This document shows positions 1-11,585 of a stretch of 64,000 nt of DNA, in pieces (position 1 is the stretch's first letter; each line of letters starts with the position of its first letter). The notes beneath the pieces are model-generated. The model was not told where the DNA came from. It did not search any database and saw only the letters and a list, made by a program, of their open reading frames with translations. Source of the DNA: Diadema setosum (Eukaryota > Echinodermata > Echinoidea > Diadematoida > Diadematidae); assembly GCA_033980235.1 (NCBI GenBank), contig CM067069.1, positions 34,273,041 to 34,337,040 on the forward strand, written 5' to 3'. Made by a program: the position numbers and the translations under genes.

Positions 1-2292
1 CGGTAATTGCCAGCAGTTGCGCCCGGTGGCACGCGCTCCACCCCCCCCCCCTTAATTTCCAAAGCGAAAAAATATGGCTAGGAACGGCAGTTTTTGGACT
101 GTAAAATGTAACATTTTCAAGCTCGCTCGCATTTAATCGTTATCCAATTCACCTGATGTTGCTGCCAGTAATTGCCAACACTTCCGCCCGGTGCGCCCCC
201 TCCCTTAATTTCCAAAGCGACAAAATATGGCTAAGAACGGCAGTTTTTGGACTGTAAAATGCAAAATTTTCAAGCTCGCTCTCTTCGCTCGCTCGCATTT
301 AATCCTTATGCAATTCCCCTGATGTTACTGCCCGTAATTGTCTGCAGTTGCGCCCGGTGCGCCCCCCCCCCCCCTCTTAATTTCCAAAGCTAAAAAATAT
401 AGCTACAAACGGCAGTTTTTCTACTGTTAAATGTCAAAATTTTCAAGCTCGCTCTCTTCGCTCGCTCGCATTGAATCGTTATACAATTCACCTGATGTTG
501 CTGCCAGTAATTGCCAGCAGTTGCGCCCGGTGGCATGCACTCCACCCTCCCCCCTTAATTTCCAAAGCGAAAAAAATATGGCTAGGCCGGGATTTTGGAG
601 AGTAAAACGTAAAATTTTCAAGCTCGCTAGCATTTAATCGTTATGCAATTCACCTAATGTTGCTGCCAGTAATTACCAGCAGTTCCGCCCGGTACGCCCC
701 CTCCCTTAATTTCCAAAGCGAAAATATATAGCTACAAACGGCAGTTTTTCTACCGTAAAAATTAAATGTCAAAATTTTCAAGCTCGCTCTCTTCGCTCGC
801 TCGCATTGAATCGTTATGCAATTCACCTGATGTTGCTGCCAGTAATTGCCAGCAGTTCCGCCCGGTGCGCCCCCTCCCTTAATTTCCAAAGCGAAAAAAT
901 ATGGCTAAGAACGGCAGTTTTTGGACTGTAAAATGCAAAATTTTCAAGCTCGCTCTCTTCGCTCGCTCGCATTGAATCGTTATGCAATTCACCTGATGTT
1001 GCTACCAGTGCCAGTAATTGCCAGCAGTTGCGCCCGGTGGAATGCGCTCCCCCCCCCCCCCCTTAATTTCCAAAGCGAAAAAATATGGCTAAGAACGGCA
1101 GTTTTTGGACTGTAAAATGTAAAATTTTCAAGCTCGCTCGCATTTAATCGTTATGCAATTCACCTGATGTTGCTGGCAGTAATTGCCAGCAGTTCCACCC
1201 GGTTCGCCCCCTCCCTTAATTTCCAAAGCGACAAAGTATGGCTAAGAACGGCAGTCTTTGGACTGTAAAATGCAAAATTTTCAAGCTCGCTCTCTTCGCT
1301 CGCTCGCATTTAATCGTTATGCAATTCCCCTGATGTTACTGCCAGTAATTGTCTGCAGTTGATCCCGGTGCGCCCCCCCCCCCTTAATTTCCAAAGCGAA
1401 AAAATATAGCTACAAACGGCAGTTTTTCTACTGTAAAATGTCAAAATTTTCAAGCTCGCTCTCTTCGCTTGCTCGCATTGAATCGTCAGGCAATTCACCT
1501 GATGTTGCTGCCAGTAATTGCCAGCAGTTGCGCCCGGTGGCATGCGCTCCACCCCCCCCCCTTGATTTCCAAAGCGAAAATTATGGCTAAGAACGGCAGT
1601 TTTTGGACTGTAAAATGTAAAATTTTCAAGCTCGCTCGCATTTCATCGTAATGCAATTCACCTGATGTTGCTGCCAGTAATTGCCAACAGTTCCGCCCGG
1701 TGCGCCCCCCTCCCTTAATTTCCAAAGCGAAAAAATATGGCTAAGAACGGCAGCTTTTGAACTGTAAAATGTAAAATTTTCAAGCTCGCTCTCTTCGCTC
1801 GCTCGCATTCAATCGTTATGCAATTCACCTGATGTTGCTGCCAGTAATTGCCAGCAGTTCTGCCCGGTGCGCCCCCTCCCTTGATTTCCAAAGCGAAAAA
1901 ATATGGCTACGAACGGCAGCTTTTGGACTGTAAAATGTAAAATTTTCAAGCTCGCTCGCATTTAATCGTTATGCAATTCACCTGATGTTACTGCCAGTAA
2001 TTGCCAGTATAGTTGCGCCCGGTGCGCCCCCTCCCTTTATTTCCAAAGCGAAAAAAATATAGCAACAAACGGCATGGGTTTTTTTTTTTTACTGTAAAAT
2101 GTCAATATATTCAAGCTCGCTCGCTCCGCTCGCTCGCATTTAGTTGTTATGCCTTTCTCCTGATGTTGCTGCCAGTAATTGCTGGCAGCTGCGCCCGGTG
2201 CGCCCTCCCCCCTTTATTTCCAAAGCGAAAAAATATAGCTCCAAATGGTAGTTCTTTTACTGTAAAAGATGAAATCCTAGCTACTCCGGTGC
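1..2292. repeat. Tandem array of about 150-190 bp units with C-runs (array A)
   Basis: About fourteen head-to-tail copies of one unit are visible. Each contains TTAATTTCCAAAGCGA, GGCAGTTTTTGGACTGTAAA, TTTTCAAGCTCGCTCGC, a segment around CACCTGATGTTGCTGCC, then GCGCCCGGTGCGCC and a run of C. Unit length varies because the CTCTTCGCTCG segment is sometimes present and the C-run changes length. The array begins before the window. It ends near 2268-2292 in a tail, AAATCCTAGCTACTCCGGTG, which recurs at 4497-4520. The short reading frames here are by-products of the repeat and no gene is seen. Confidence 0.9.
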
Positions 2293-2945
2293 CCTTTCCC
2301 CGCTTGGTTTCCCTCAACAACAGTAAAAGTCTAGGGATTGAGAGCTTCCTATATTCCAAATGTCTGTCAAAAAAAAAAAAAAAAATCTCGTTACATTAGG
2401 GTCAAAACGCACCCCCCTTGAAAAAAAGCTGGTGACGCCCCTGCATAATAATGGTAATATGGACCAGACGTTAACAACGTCACATAGCATAGGATTATAT
2501 GTAAACATGCTATGCAGCGAGTAACTTGGGACCATCTGCAAATTTTGTACGAAAACAAACAAACAATAACAAAAACTCTACCGCCATAATTGAACCCCCC
2601 CCCCCTCCAGTTCCTGAATCATTCCTGAAACGATGATGACTCTGATACATCTATGGGCATACCCAGGGATGATCAGGGGCGTCGAATCTATCGGGGCAAA
2701 GGGGCATTTGCCCCGCCCCAACGGAACTGTTGGGGGCAGACAAATAATTTGTCCCCCAAGCAATTCCCGAGATGAAGACAAATCTCGAACTTTCTTTATG
2801 GAAAATATATTGTACAAACACAAAGAATAAGGGGGTGCTCTATAGTGCAGATTTTCGACATCCTTCCCTCGCTTGGTCACTTCGACGCCACCTCGCTGGT
2901 CATACCTCCCCCAATCATGAACATAAACCGACACCCTTGACTACC
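2293..2945. other. Spacer between two tandem arrays, no gene seen
   Basis: This spacer holds an A-run near 2370, a C-run near 2597, and a GC-rich inverted motif near 2695-2720 (GGGGCAAAGGGGCATTTGCC). The predicted peptides are short, overlap on both strands and show no recognisable domain. Confidence 0.5.
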
Positions 2946-4520
2946 AGAGGCAGATCCAGGGGAGGGGGGGGGGGGTAGCGCACCGGGCTCCCCTTAATTT
3001 CCAAAGCAAAAAAAATGTAGCTACAAATGGCAGTTTTAGGACTGTAAAATTTTCAAGCTAGCTCGCTCTCCTGATGTTGCTGCCAGTGAGTGCCAGCAAT
3101 TGCGCCCGGTGCGAGAAAAGTATAGCTACAAACGGCAGTTTTTGGACTGTAAAATGTCAAAATTTTCAAGCTCGCTCGTTCCGCTCGCTCGCATTTAATC
3201 GTTATGTCATTCTCCTGATGTTGCTGGCGGGTAATTGCCAGCAGTTGCGCCCGGTGCACCCCCATCACTTAATTTTCAAACAGAAAAAAGTATAGCTACA
3301 AACGGCAGTTTTGGGACCGAAAAATGTCAAAATTTTCAAGCTTGTTCACTCCGCTCGCTCGCATTTAATCGTCATGCTATTCTCCTGATATTGCTGGTAA
3401 TTGCCAGCAGTTGCGCCCGGTGCGCCCCCCTTAATTTTCAAAGCGAAAAAATATAGCTACAAACGGCAGTTTTTGGACTGTAAAATGTCAAAATTTTCAA
3501 GCTCGCTCACTCCGCTCGCTGGCATTTAATTGTTATGTCATTCTCCTGATGTTGCTGCCTGGTAATTGCCAGCAGTTGCGCCATGTGCGCCCAACCCCTT
3601 AATTTCCTAAGCGAAAAAAATATAGCTATACAAACGGCCGTTTTGGGCAGACTGTACAATGTCAAAATTTTCAAGCTCACTCGCATTCAATCGCCATGAC
3701 ATTCTCCTGATGTTGTTGCCGGGTAATTGCCAGCAGTTGCGCCCGGTGCGCCTCCGCCCCCGCCCCCCCCCCCCCCCCATCCCTTTAATTTTCAAAGCGA
3801 AAAAAATATAGCTACGAACAGCAGTTTTGGGACTGTAAAATGTCAAAATTTTCAAGCTCGCCAGCTTCGCTCGCTCGCATTTAATCGTTATGTCATTCTC
3901 CTGATATTGCTGCAAGTAATTGCCAGCAGTTGCGCCCGGTGCTCCCCCCACCCCCCCCCCCCCCTCAATTTCCAAAGCAAAAAAAATGTAGCTATAAACA
4001 GCCGTTTTTGGACTGTAAAATGTCCAAATTTTCAAGCTCGCTTGCTTCGCTCATTCGCATTTAATCGTTATGTCATTCTCCTGATGTTACTGCCAGTAAT
4101 TGCCAGCAGTTGCGCCCGTTGCGCCCCTATCCCTTAATTTCCAGAGCGAAAAAAAGTATAGCTACAAACGGCAGTTATGGACTGTAAAATGTCAAAATTC
4201 ATGATCGCGTTCATGATTTTTAGTGTAAGAATTAATACAAGAAGTTCATATAAATGTTACCATTTTATAGGCAAAATTGTTCAATAATAATCTACATGAA
4301 ATGTACTGCTATATACTTTTAACATGTTGGACTGTTTCAAGTCGATAAAACACGCAAAACATGCATCAAATTCCACGATTTACAACATACATATGCAAAA
4401 AGTTCTCCCTGTGGGAGGGGAAACCACCCTCCCACACCCTCCCCCCCCCCCCCCCCTCGCTCGCATCGCTCCCTCGCATCTAACCGCTCCCCCTAAGATC
4501 AAATCCTGGCTACGCCGGTG
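2946..4520. mobile_element. Repeat element carrying array B of the same tandem unit
   Basis: The left end has GGCAGATCCAGGGG followed by a G-run. The right end has GATCAAATCCTGGCTACGCC preceded by a C-run. Read inwards the two ends resemble each other (GGCAGATCCAGG and GGCGTAGCCAGG), so they may be terminal inverted repeats. Between 2985 and 4200 lie about seven more copies of the unit seen at 1-2292. Similar end cassettes occur singly near 13949 and 29474. This suggests a dispersed element whose internal unit has amplified here. Boundaries are approximate. Confidence 0.6.
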
Positions 4521-4992
4521 ATAGGCCCCACTATTTTGTAGGCCTTAACAGTGATGTCGCACAGGCGGAGCAAGAGCTGAAATACCACGATGTAGTCATT
4601 CAATTATCTATGAACATTTATTTTTCTTACTTGTTCTTTGATAGAAAAAATCCCAAATTCCACCAAAAGTGTGCACCAGATCGCTGAATTTCAGGTCTGA
4701 AAATGCCAAATTTTCCTCGTGTGGGAGGGGGATACCCCTTTCCCACACCTTCCTCCGCTAGGCCGCTCCGCTCCCTCGCACAGATATTCAAACTGCAAGT
4801 CCTCCCCACCCCCCCCCCCCCACCCCATTATTAAAACAGAACGATGCCCCTGGGATGATTGCTTTATTGACTTAAATCAAGAAAACTGGAGAATACAATA
4901 CAAAGAAATGGATATCCATATAAGCATTTAATTTAAACATTATACTCTTGACTTCAATGAGCTTGGATCGAGGATTTTTTTTTTCAACCAGT
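4521..4992. other. Repeat-derived intergenic DNA, no gene seen
   Basis: A stretch near 4650-4830 resembles one near 33740-33860: both carry a GTGTGCACC...AATTTCAG...CTGAAAATGC... core next to C- or G-runs. No coding sequence is supported. Confidence 0.4.
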
Positions 4993-5156
4993 GGCCCGTT
5001 GCATAAAACTTACCGTTAAATTTCAATGGTAACTACCGTCAAAATTAGGCGTCACAGCCAATCACCATCAAGGATTATAAAATTTACCGCTAATTTGAAC
5101 GCTTACCGCTAGAAAGGAGCGGTAAGTCCAGCGCTAAGGGTTTTACGCAACAGGGC
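4993..5156. mobile_element. Short inverted-repeat element (MITE-like), CCAAT-core family copy 1
   Basis: The left end GGCCCGTTGCATAAAAC pairs with the right end GTTTTACGCAACAGGGC as an imperfect terminal inverted repeat. The interior carries CACAGCCAATCACC and a second inverted pair around ACCGCT/AGCGGT. The same end type and the AGCCAATCA core recur at 45495-45668 and 46711-46863. It is about 164 bp with no coding capacity. Confidence 0.7.
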
Positions 5157-5257
5157 TCAGATTTTATAACCATTTATGAAATATGTGAGCCTCCTACTCA
5201 CGCATTCCTATGTCGTATGTCGAAGCTGCTATGTCGTTATCCTTGTTAAGTGTAATT

Positions 5258-6755
5258 ATGCCTCCGCCACGAACTGGTGCCGGAGGCATTATGTTTTCGG
5301 GTTGTCCGTCCGTCCGTCCGTCCGTCCGCATTCGTTTACGCGATAACTTGAGTAATATTTACTGGAATTTTACCAAACTTGGTCCAAGTATGAAACATGA
5401 TAGGGCAATTACTTGATCAGATTTTGGATGAAATCGGACAAAGGCCAAAGGCCAAAGATCAAGGTCAAATCATGAAATTGTATCCGTTTACGCGATAACT
5501 CAAGACTGGATGGAGCAGATTTCACCAAACTTTGTCTGAGGATGATGCATGATAGGACAATTACTCGATTAGTTTTTTAGTGAAATTGGACAGAGGTCAA
5601 AGGTCAAAGATCAAGGTCAAATCCTAAAATTTATCTGTTTACGTGATAACTCAAGACTGGATTAAGCAGCTTTCGCCAAACTTGGTCCAAGGATGTTGTA
5701 TGATGGGGCAATTAGTTGAGTAAATTTTAGTGACATTGGCAGGAGGTGAAAGGTCAAAAGGTCAAGATCAAATGTTAAAAAATTGCTATTTCCCCCATAT
5801 CTATGCAATGCCCACAGGTATTTTCTTGAAACTTAGTGTAAACATGTTCTACTGCGTAAAGATTCTCAAGAGAGAGGTTCATGTCATAAGGTCAAAGGTC
5901 AAAAGGTCAAAGGTTAGGTGAAAATGTTGCAATATCACTTTTCTCGCAAATGATTCAGTGTATCTTCATGGAACTTGGTACATACGCATGCACTGACTGG
6001 CAGGGGTTATCTAGGAAATTTAGGGGTCATGGGTCAATAGTCAGGGGGTCAAAGGTCAAGGTCAACACCTCAAAATTTTGCTGTTTCCATACTAGTATAT
6101 GCAACGCTTGCATTATTAGTTTTAAAACTTAATGTATACATGCATTACCTAATGGAGATTCTCTGTGAAATTTCCAGCCAGAAGGTCAAAGGTCAAAGGT
6201 TAAGGGTCAGAGGCCAGGTTTAAATGCAAAAAAAAAAAATCTATTTTGGAACTGTAATTACACTCTTTCTTCATACCTTGAAACTTACTCAATGCATAAA
6301 CTTATAAAAGGGTCGGTCTGAAGTCACGTAAAAATTCTCAATTCCCCAAATATGTCAGAATGTGTACCTGCACTCTTAAGGTGCGATCACACATCGCCGG
6401 TTTCGATGGCGGTTCATGGCGGTTCGGCAAATCGCCATGCTCCGCCAAAGACCCTGTTCACACCGTACACAAACCCTGGTCATCCGTCACTCATCCGCCA
6501 TAAACCCCGAGAACCGCGGAGAACCGCGGAGAACCGCCAGAAAAATTAAACATGTTTAATTTTTCGTGGCGGTCTTGGCGGTTTGAAATGGACCGCGTTC
6601 AAAACGCCATCCACCGTGTACAGAACGGCTCCTCAGTGTTTGCACCGCAAAATGCGTGATAATGCCGTGTCAACACCGCCATAACTTTTCATGCCAAAGC
6701 AGATGTAGAAATTAAAAGAGAATAATGCCTCCGGCGACACTTCGTGGCGGAGCAA
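5258..6755. mobile_element. Non-autonomous element with hairpin ends and AGGTCA tandem array
   Basis: Both ends are hairpins with related stems: a GCCTCCGCCACGAACTGG-type hairpin at 5258-5290 and GCCTCCGGCGACACTTCG at 6726-6755. Just inside the left end is a short TCCG repeat (about 5309-5328). From about 5334 a unit of roughly 150 bp repeats, starting near GTTTACGCGATAACT at 5334, 5488 and 5639 and then decaying. Every unit ends in runs of AGGTCAAAGGTCA. There are no open reading frames of note. A second hairpin-type element appears nested in its right third. Confidence 0.65.
6378..6660. repeat. Nested palindromic repeat with GGCGGTT/AACCGCC motifs
   Basis: A perfect 24-bp palindrome at 6541-6564 (AAAAATTAAACATG and its complement) lies between GC-rich arms. 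The arms carry many inverted GGCGGTT and AACCGCC motifs plus CACCGTACAC / CCGTGTACAG. This looks like a MITE inserted into the surrounding AGGTCA element. Exact ends are not certain. Confidence 0.5.
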
Positions 6756-6797
6756 TAAAAAAAAATGGGGAAAAAGCAAAGATGAACCCATGATATA

Positions 6798-7060
6798 GGT
6801 TTTCCCATCCATTTTCGCACTTTTGTCATTCAGTTTCAAAGATGTATTATTCAATTTCGTCCCGAGAAGCTTGTGGAACGCAAATCCTATCTTCAATTTC
6901 GTCAATTGTCATTGTAATTCGTTTTTCGTCAAACATTTTCGAAGACATAGCATTCAGAATCGTCAATTGTCATTCAAATTCATCCCTCTCGCTGACGGAT
7001 CGCAGAATGTGAAGATCGAATTCGTTTTTTGCTCACACAATTTCATGAATTTTTCATTCA
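6798..7060. repeat. One arm related to the fold-back element at 24468
   Basis: The stretch starts GGTTTTCCCATCC, followed by ACTTTTGTCATTCAG, then repeats degenerate ATTCAAATTC / AATTTCGTC motifs. The arm starting at 24468 has the same order: GGTTTTCCCGG, then ACTTTTGTCACTG, then ATTCAAATTC repeats. No partner arm was found nearby, so this is a solo or truncated arm. The open frame across it is a by-product. Confidence 0.5.
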
Positions 7061-8477
7061 TATTAGTCAGATGTTGTCGATTCTTTATTTTGTCGGTGAA
7101 CCAACTTTAAGCCGACATATTTTTACTTTCTCTCGTAAATTGTATCGCTACACATTATTCCCTAACCATTTGCTTAGACAATACACACGAAAAACATGAC
7201 TGTCAACCAAAATTGATTGAAGGATAAACATAATAAACGAGAGTCAAAAGTCATAACCCAGTACAGTATGTCAGTGTCATATTTGAACTTTAACTCGTAA
7301 TGTTCAGGTTTTCGCATCATAATGCATGAAGCAAATTTTAATTTTTGTACCCTGAAAAGCAGTAAACATAATTATGCTATCCATTCTTTGACATTAAACA
7401 GGCTACAATTCTACACTTAAATTTTGTCTTTAATCATGTTTGTCAGTGTTTTCGTTTGCGAGACGGTACGTCTGTTTGTATCAGTGCGTACTTGGATTGC
7501 TTGTGTGTGTGGCTGTATCTGTGGTTCTGTGTGTGTGTGGGCCGTAATGACATAAAAAAGTAATGACATAAAGAAAAAAAAACTTGGGCTTAGAGGTAAC
7601 ACATATGCCTGCTAACAAGATGAATTTTTCGAGAAAAATTTGGGAGTCTAGAGGCAAATGTTCTTGTATTTTTTTCTAATTACGGGAGGATGAATTCTCT
7701 GGAAATGTTTGGTGGGCATGGTTTCTGTGAGTTACGTTCTTCAAGTAGTTGCTTGTTTCAACTTACTTGCCGTTGTACGTGTGGGACTGTGTTTCAGAGA
7801 GTCTCTGGCAAACTACGGACCTGAATGTGCCACGATTCTGGATCCCCGTCAAAGTTTGCGCAACATCGACATTTACGGCATACTAAAAGGGGGATGCTCC
7901 TCTTTTGTGGAACCCCATATTACTTGCAACTTGTGTTGTGCATTGTGTACAGTACATACACCGAAAAGGAATGTTTTAACTAGCCAAACTAGCGCTTGTG
8001 TCGTCTCTTAGTACAAATATATATAGGCGTACAGATAACACAAGCAGGATTACGTGCAATGTGCACTATCACATATGGTGAAATGTCCTGCAGCAAAGTA
8101 TGCGCCCTAATATCAGATTTTTTTTTTGAGATTTGAAACTAATCTCTTTTTCGTTGTACCCTATTTCAGGATTGTTTGGGAATGATTCGGAAACTACTCG
8201 TTATAGAATTGCTGCGGGGGAAAAAGGTAAAATACCCCATATTTCAAGAATTTTCTGGTATTTTTGCCGAGAACTGAGAACACAAAATATACAACTTTCC
8301 CGACAATTGGGAACTTGCACGCCGTACCAATGACCACTTGAGTAGGTGGCGACCTGGGTCATGTCAGTACACTGTCTTGCCTGCCAGTGTCGACTTTGTA
8401 GAATATAATGGAATTGATACAAAACGTAAGCGTTTATGCAATATTACGCTGTAACTAATGTAATGAAATTTATATAT
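7061..8477. other. Non-coding or unassigned stretch
   Basis: There is a GT-rich stretch near 7500-7545 and no convincing gene. An open frame at 7709-8011 (+) begins with a hydrophobic segment (VSYVLQVVACFNLLAVVRVG), but no neighbouring exon or domain supports it. Confidence 0.4.
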
Positions 8478-9166
8478 GTGACCCTGCACCTCAAAACAAA
8501 CAAAAAGTCGCCAGACATGAATTTTTAGTTAAGACCATATTGTGAAAGAACAGACTTTAAGCTTTAAAATGATGTATAACTCAAATCAAATAGACTCTCA
8601 TAACCTATCTAAATATTGGAAAGAAAGCACAAACTCAGGAAAAGTGTGAACTGAGAAAAGAGGCTCTGAAGTACAGTGTCTATTCAAGCGCTTAATCTTT
8701 AGCAAACCGTGCTGGCTGTGCGATGAATGGGACAAAAAACAGGAAGTAAACCACCAGAGTAACAACAATGAAAGGATTATCAGATTAAACTGAAATTAAG
8801 CATGCCTCATTAACACATTCTGTCCATAATTAATGCCAACTTTCAAAGCAGTAGCACTATCCTTTCAAAAGTTATTAGAGTTGAAAGTGAAGAGTGTGGA
8901 CAAGGTTTTTCAGAAATGAAAAAGGGATTCTAAAGACACACCTAATCACACTATTCTACCAAAAATGTTCGAGATAAACTTCTAAAAAAACACACTTTCC
9001 TGCCCGTTTTATGATCCCAAATTTTGGCATAGTGTAAAAGAAGACCCGTTCTTTCAGAAAATATGAAAAAGTCAAGTTCGGCTAGGTTGACCCATTTCAC
9101 TTATTTTCAGTCCTCACGCAAAATCAGTGTGTGCGACTTTATGTTCGTTTTGAGGTGCACGGTCAC
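8478..9166. mobile_element. DNA transposon copy 1 (non-autonomous, GTGACC ends)
   Basis: This 689-bp element has imperfect terminal inverted repeats, left GTGACCCTGCACCTCAAAAC and right GTTTTGAGGTGCACGGTCAC. It is flanked by ATAT at 8474-8477 and 9167-9170, read as a 4-bp target-site duplication. A second copy at 58140-58821 matches almost base for base along the whole length and is flanked by a different repeated tetramer, which confirms both boundaries. It has no open frame of transposase size. Confidence 0.9.
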
Positions 9167-9811
9167 ATATTATACTGTACGTAAAGAGACCCAATAACAG
9201 GCATTCCATCAACCTGTTTCTGATGACGAAAAACATTATACAGATCTATTGTACAATGAACTTTAAGAATATTGATGGTTGATAACAGTGAACCCCTCCC
9301 CGTTAGCAGGAGCACCACTTTCAAAACAGAGCTTACATTTCCCACATTTCCCAGAAATTTTAGTAGCAAAAAAAAAAAAAAAAAAAAAATGTTTCATTTC
9401 ACTCGCCAAATGTGTGAGCATAACATCAAGAGGGCTAAGTACTGACCTGAATAGGTCCAAATTCCGCTGACCATGACCCTCAAACTGATAACCCCATATT
9501 CTTGAAGTTGAGTGGAATTATTTCACATATGCTTGGTCATTGATGACTTTGAGTGACAGAAGGAACGGAAATGTTAGGCATGGACGAATTTGAATAACTA
9601 CTGACGAACACCGGGATCGATCTGATTTTAGTCGAGTGTAAAGCATACTCTTTCCTTATCTCCTCTTGAAATGTTGATATTTTCACACGTAACCAAAAAC
9701 AGCAAAAAAACTCTTGTCAATCTTTTTTTTTAATCCTCCTTATAAATCTTATACGCGATAGCAATGAAAACAACACATTGGATGACATCTTTGTATACAA
9801 CCACATTTCTC
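9167..9811. other. Region downstream of the receptor gene, no gene seen
   Basis: A 22-base A-run lies at 9368-9389. No leucine-rich-repeat or other domain exons were recognised on the minus strand here or further left, so the receptor gene probably ends near 10015 or 9812. Confidence 0.5.
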
Positions 9812-9823
9812 TTAGCCTTGCGA
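9812..9823 (-). CDS. Possible alternative last exon of the Ig-TM-NACHT gene
   Basis: On the minus strand TTTTCTCTCATTGTGCAG ends at 9824 and is a strong 3' splice site. If the NACHT exon is spliced at GTGAGT (10032), phase 0, this exon adds only Ser-Gln-Gly and a stop at 9812. The alternative is that the NACHT exon simply reads through to its own stop at 10015. The sequence alone cannot decide. Confidence 0.3.
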   Translation of the reverse strand, partial: SQG

Positions 9824-10014
9824 CTGCACAATGAGAGAAAATTATTAGTATCTTGACGAAATGATCTACAACTCGATAATTAAGTGAAATTTTCAGTTTG
9901 TTCATTAGAAAACACTAATGAAGAGTTGACGATGTGCACCTAATCAACAGTAAAAGACATGCAGACACAATCAGAATTACATTACCCTTTTAAAATTATT
10001 TGTGGCTATTGGAA

Positions 10015-11585
10015 TCAAGTTGTATCACTCACCACTTCGTCACAGTGCACCATGAACGCAACTCCTAAGTTTGTATGCTCTGACGAGTTAGGTGATAAAG
10101 TGTATTCTTGCCATCGTTCTCCCACTGCTTTGGTCACCTCCTTAGTATGACATTCAAACGCAACGTCAATGCATATATCCTGGTTACCTTTCTCTATCAA
10201 GCCGTGAATGATATCAAGGCCAAGTTTGTTTTCTAACGCTGAGGCGAAGTAGAGTAGGTTACAGAACTCCTGAGATCGAGGAAGAAGTTTGTACTTCAAA
10301 ATCAGTTCATACTTTGGACGATCATTGGAGAATAGATTCTTGATGTATACCCCTGCAGTATATTCCTGGAACAATTTGTGTGGAAACGACACCTTTGACT
10401 CAACAAAAGATGAAGTGTTGATATTTTGACGACGCTCCCTACCGATGACTTTTTCTTCTATTGTTAAAACTCCGACCATTAAACATGTTTTTATGGCATT
10501 CTCACACTCTGTGAATTGTTCTTCGGGAAATGAAAAAGCTCTGTCCAATAAACCGTTGAATGCTATCTCACTTATGTCTTGAATCGCCCTTTCAGCTTCC
10601 CTTACCTTTTCAGCAATGTCCGGCTTTTTCAAATGTTCACCCGATTTTGATGCGTAGTGTTCTTTCAGAAAAGAGATCATTGCTCCAAAAATCTCCGAGA
10701 AGGTTTGCATTTTCATTATTTTTTTTCGCTTGTCTTCTTTGAGTTCCTCCCACATGAGGCAAAGCATTGCGCAGTAAATTGGATACGGTGCCATGTTCGA
10801 CCGGATGACATCACTTTCCTCGATAAAGCCGATCAAACTTTCAGCAAGAGCGTCCTTCTTTCTAATTGAGAAGTACCTCCTAATATATGTTGATACGTTC
10901 TCCTTTTTAAATCCTTCGACGATAATAAAGGTGTAAGCGTCAGCAAGACTCTTGGTAAGTGTGAACTCATCTGTCCTCCATGGCCTTGAGGTCACAATTA
11001 CCTTGCATGACTCATATTTTTCCGATAGAAGAATGCGAATGACGTCACTGCTGCTTCCGTTTTTTAGGTTCCACTTGAATTCGTCAAACCCATCAAACAA
11101 AAGAAGAACGTTATGTAGATTTTTTGAAATGTAGTCGTCTATAAGGTCTGGTGTTGCTTCATTTGAATCAAAGAGATATCTTTCCACAATACTACCAATA
11201 CTTTTGTTGACATTAATAACATCTCGAAGAGGAACTAGAATCACCATATCCAAATCCTGGAGAATTCTTCCCTGGCACCAGTCCCAGGCAATTTTAGCAC
11301 AAAGCGTTGTCTTGCCAACACCTCCGTCTCCCTTTATTAGAAGGCGCTTTGAAAGGTTTGTATTGTCCTTGTTGGTCAAAAGGTCCTCGTACGATAATGG
11401 TGTTTTCTGATTGCTACTTAAGTTGATCAGACTCAAATTGGTATAAATATCATCCAGGTTTACACGTTCCATAAAATTGATTGGATCAACAGTAACCTTG
11501 CGTCGCGTCTTACGGTAATACGCCTTCAGCTCCCGTTTGCATTGTTCTACTTGTTTCTTTGTTAAAGCCGAATGTGAATGTGATC
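10015..11585 (-). CDS. Exon 6: NACHT NTPase domain
   Basis: The acceptor CTTTTGCATTCAAG ends at 11586. One G from the previous exon plus GA here completes a Gly codon. The exon encodes a pre-NACHT segment (CKRELKAYY, then VNLDDIYTNLSLI) typical of invertebrate NLRs, Walker A GDGGVGKTT, LVPLRD, Walker B LLLFDGFDE, the sensor-like VIVTSRPW, and a winged-helix/superhelical region ending around SFPHKLFQEYTAGVYI. The ATP-binding residues look intact. The stop is at 10015. A GTGAGT donor at 10032 would allow an extra 3' exon. Read alone, the frame could start at an ATG at 11613, but that ATG lies within the polypyrimidine tract of the acceptor, which favours splicing. Confidence 0.9.

Noticed and set aside
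1..4200. CRISPR array
   Set aside because: Whole units of 150-190 bp repeat with no alternating unique spacers, and the genome is eukaryotic.
7709..8011. Secreted small protein on the plus strand
   Set aside because: A hydrophobic start is present, but there is no supporting splice partner or recognisable cysteine domain, and a single 100-codon frame is expected by chance.
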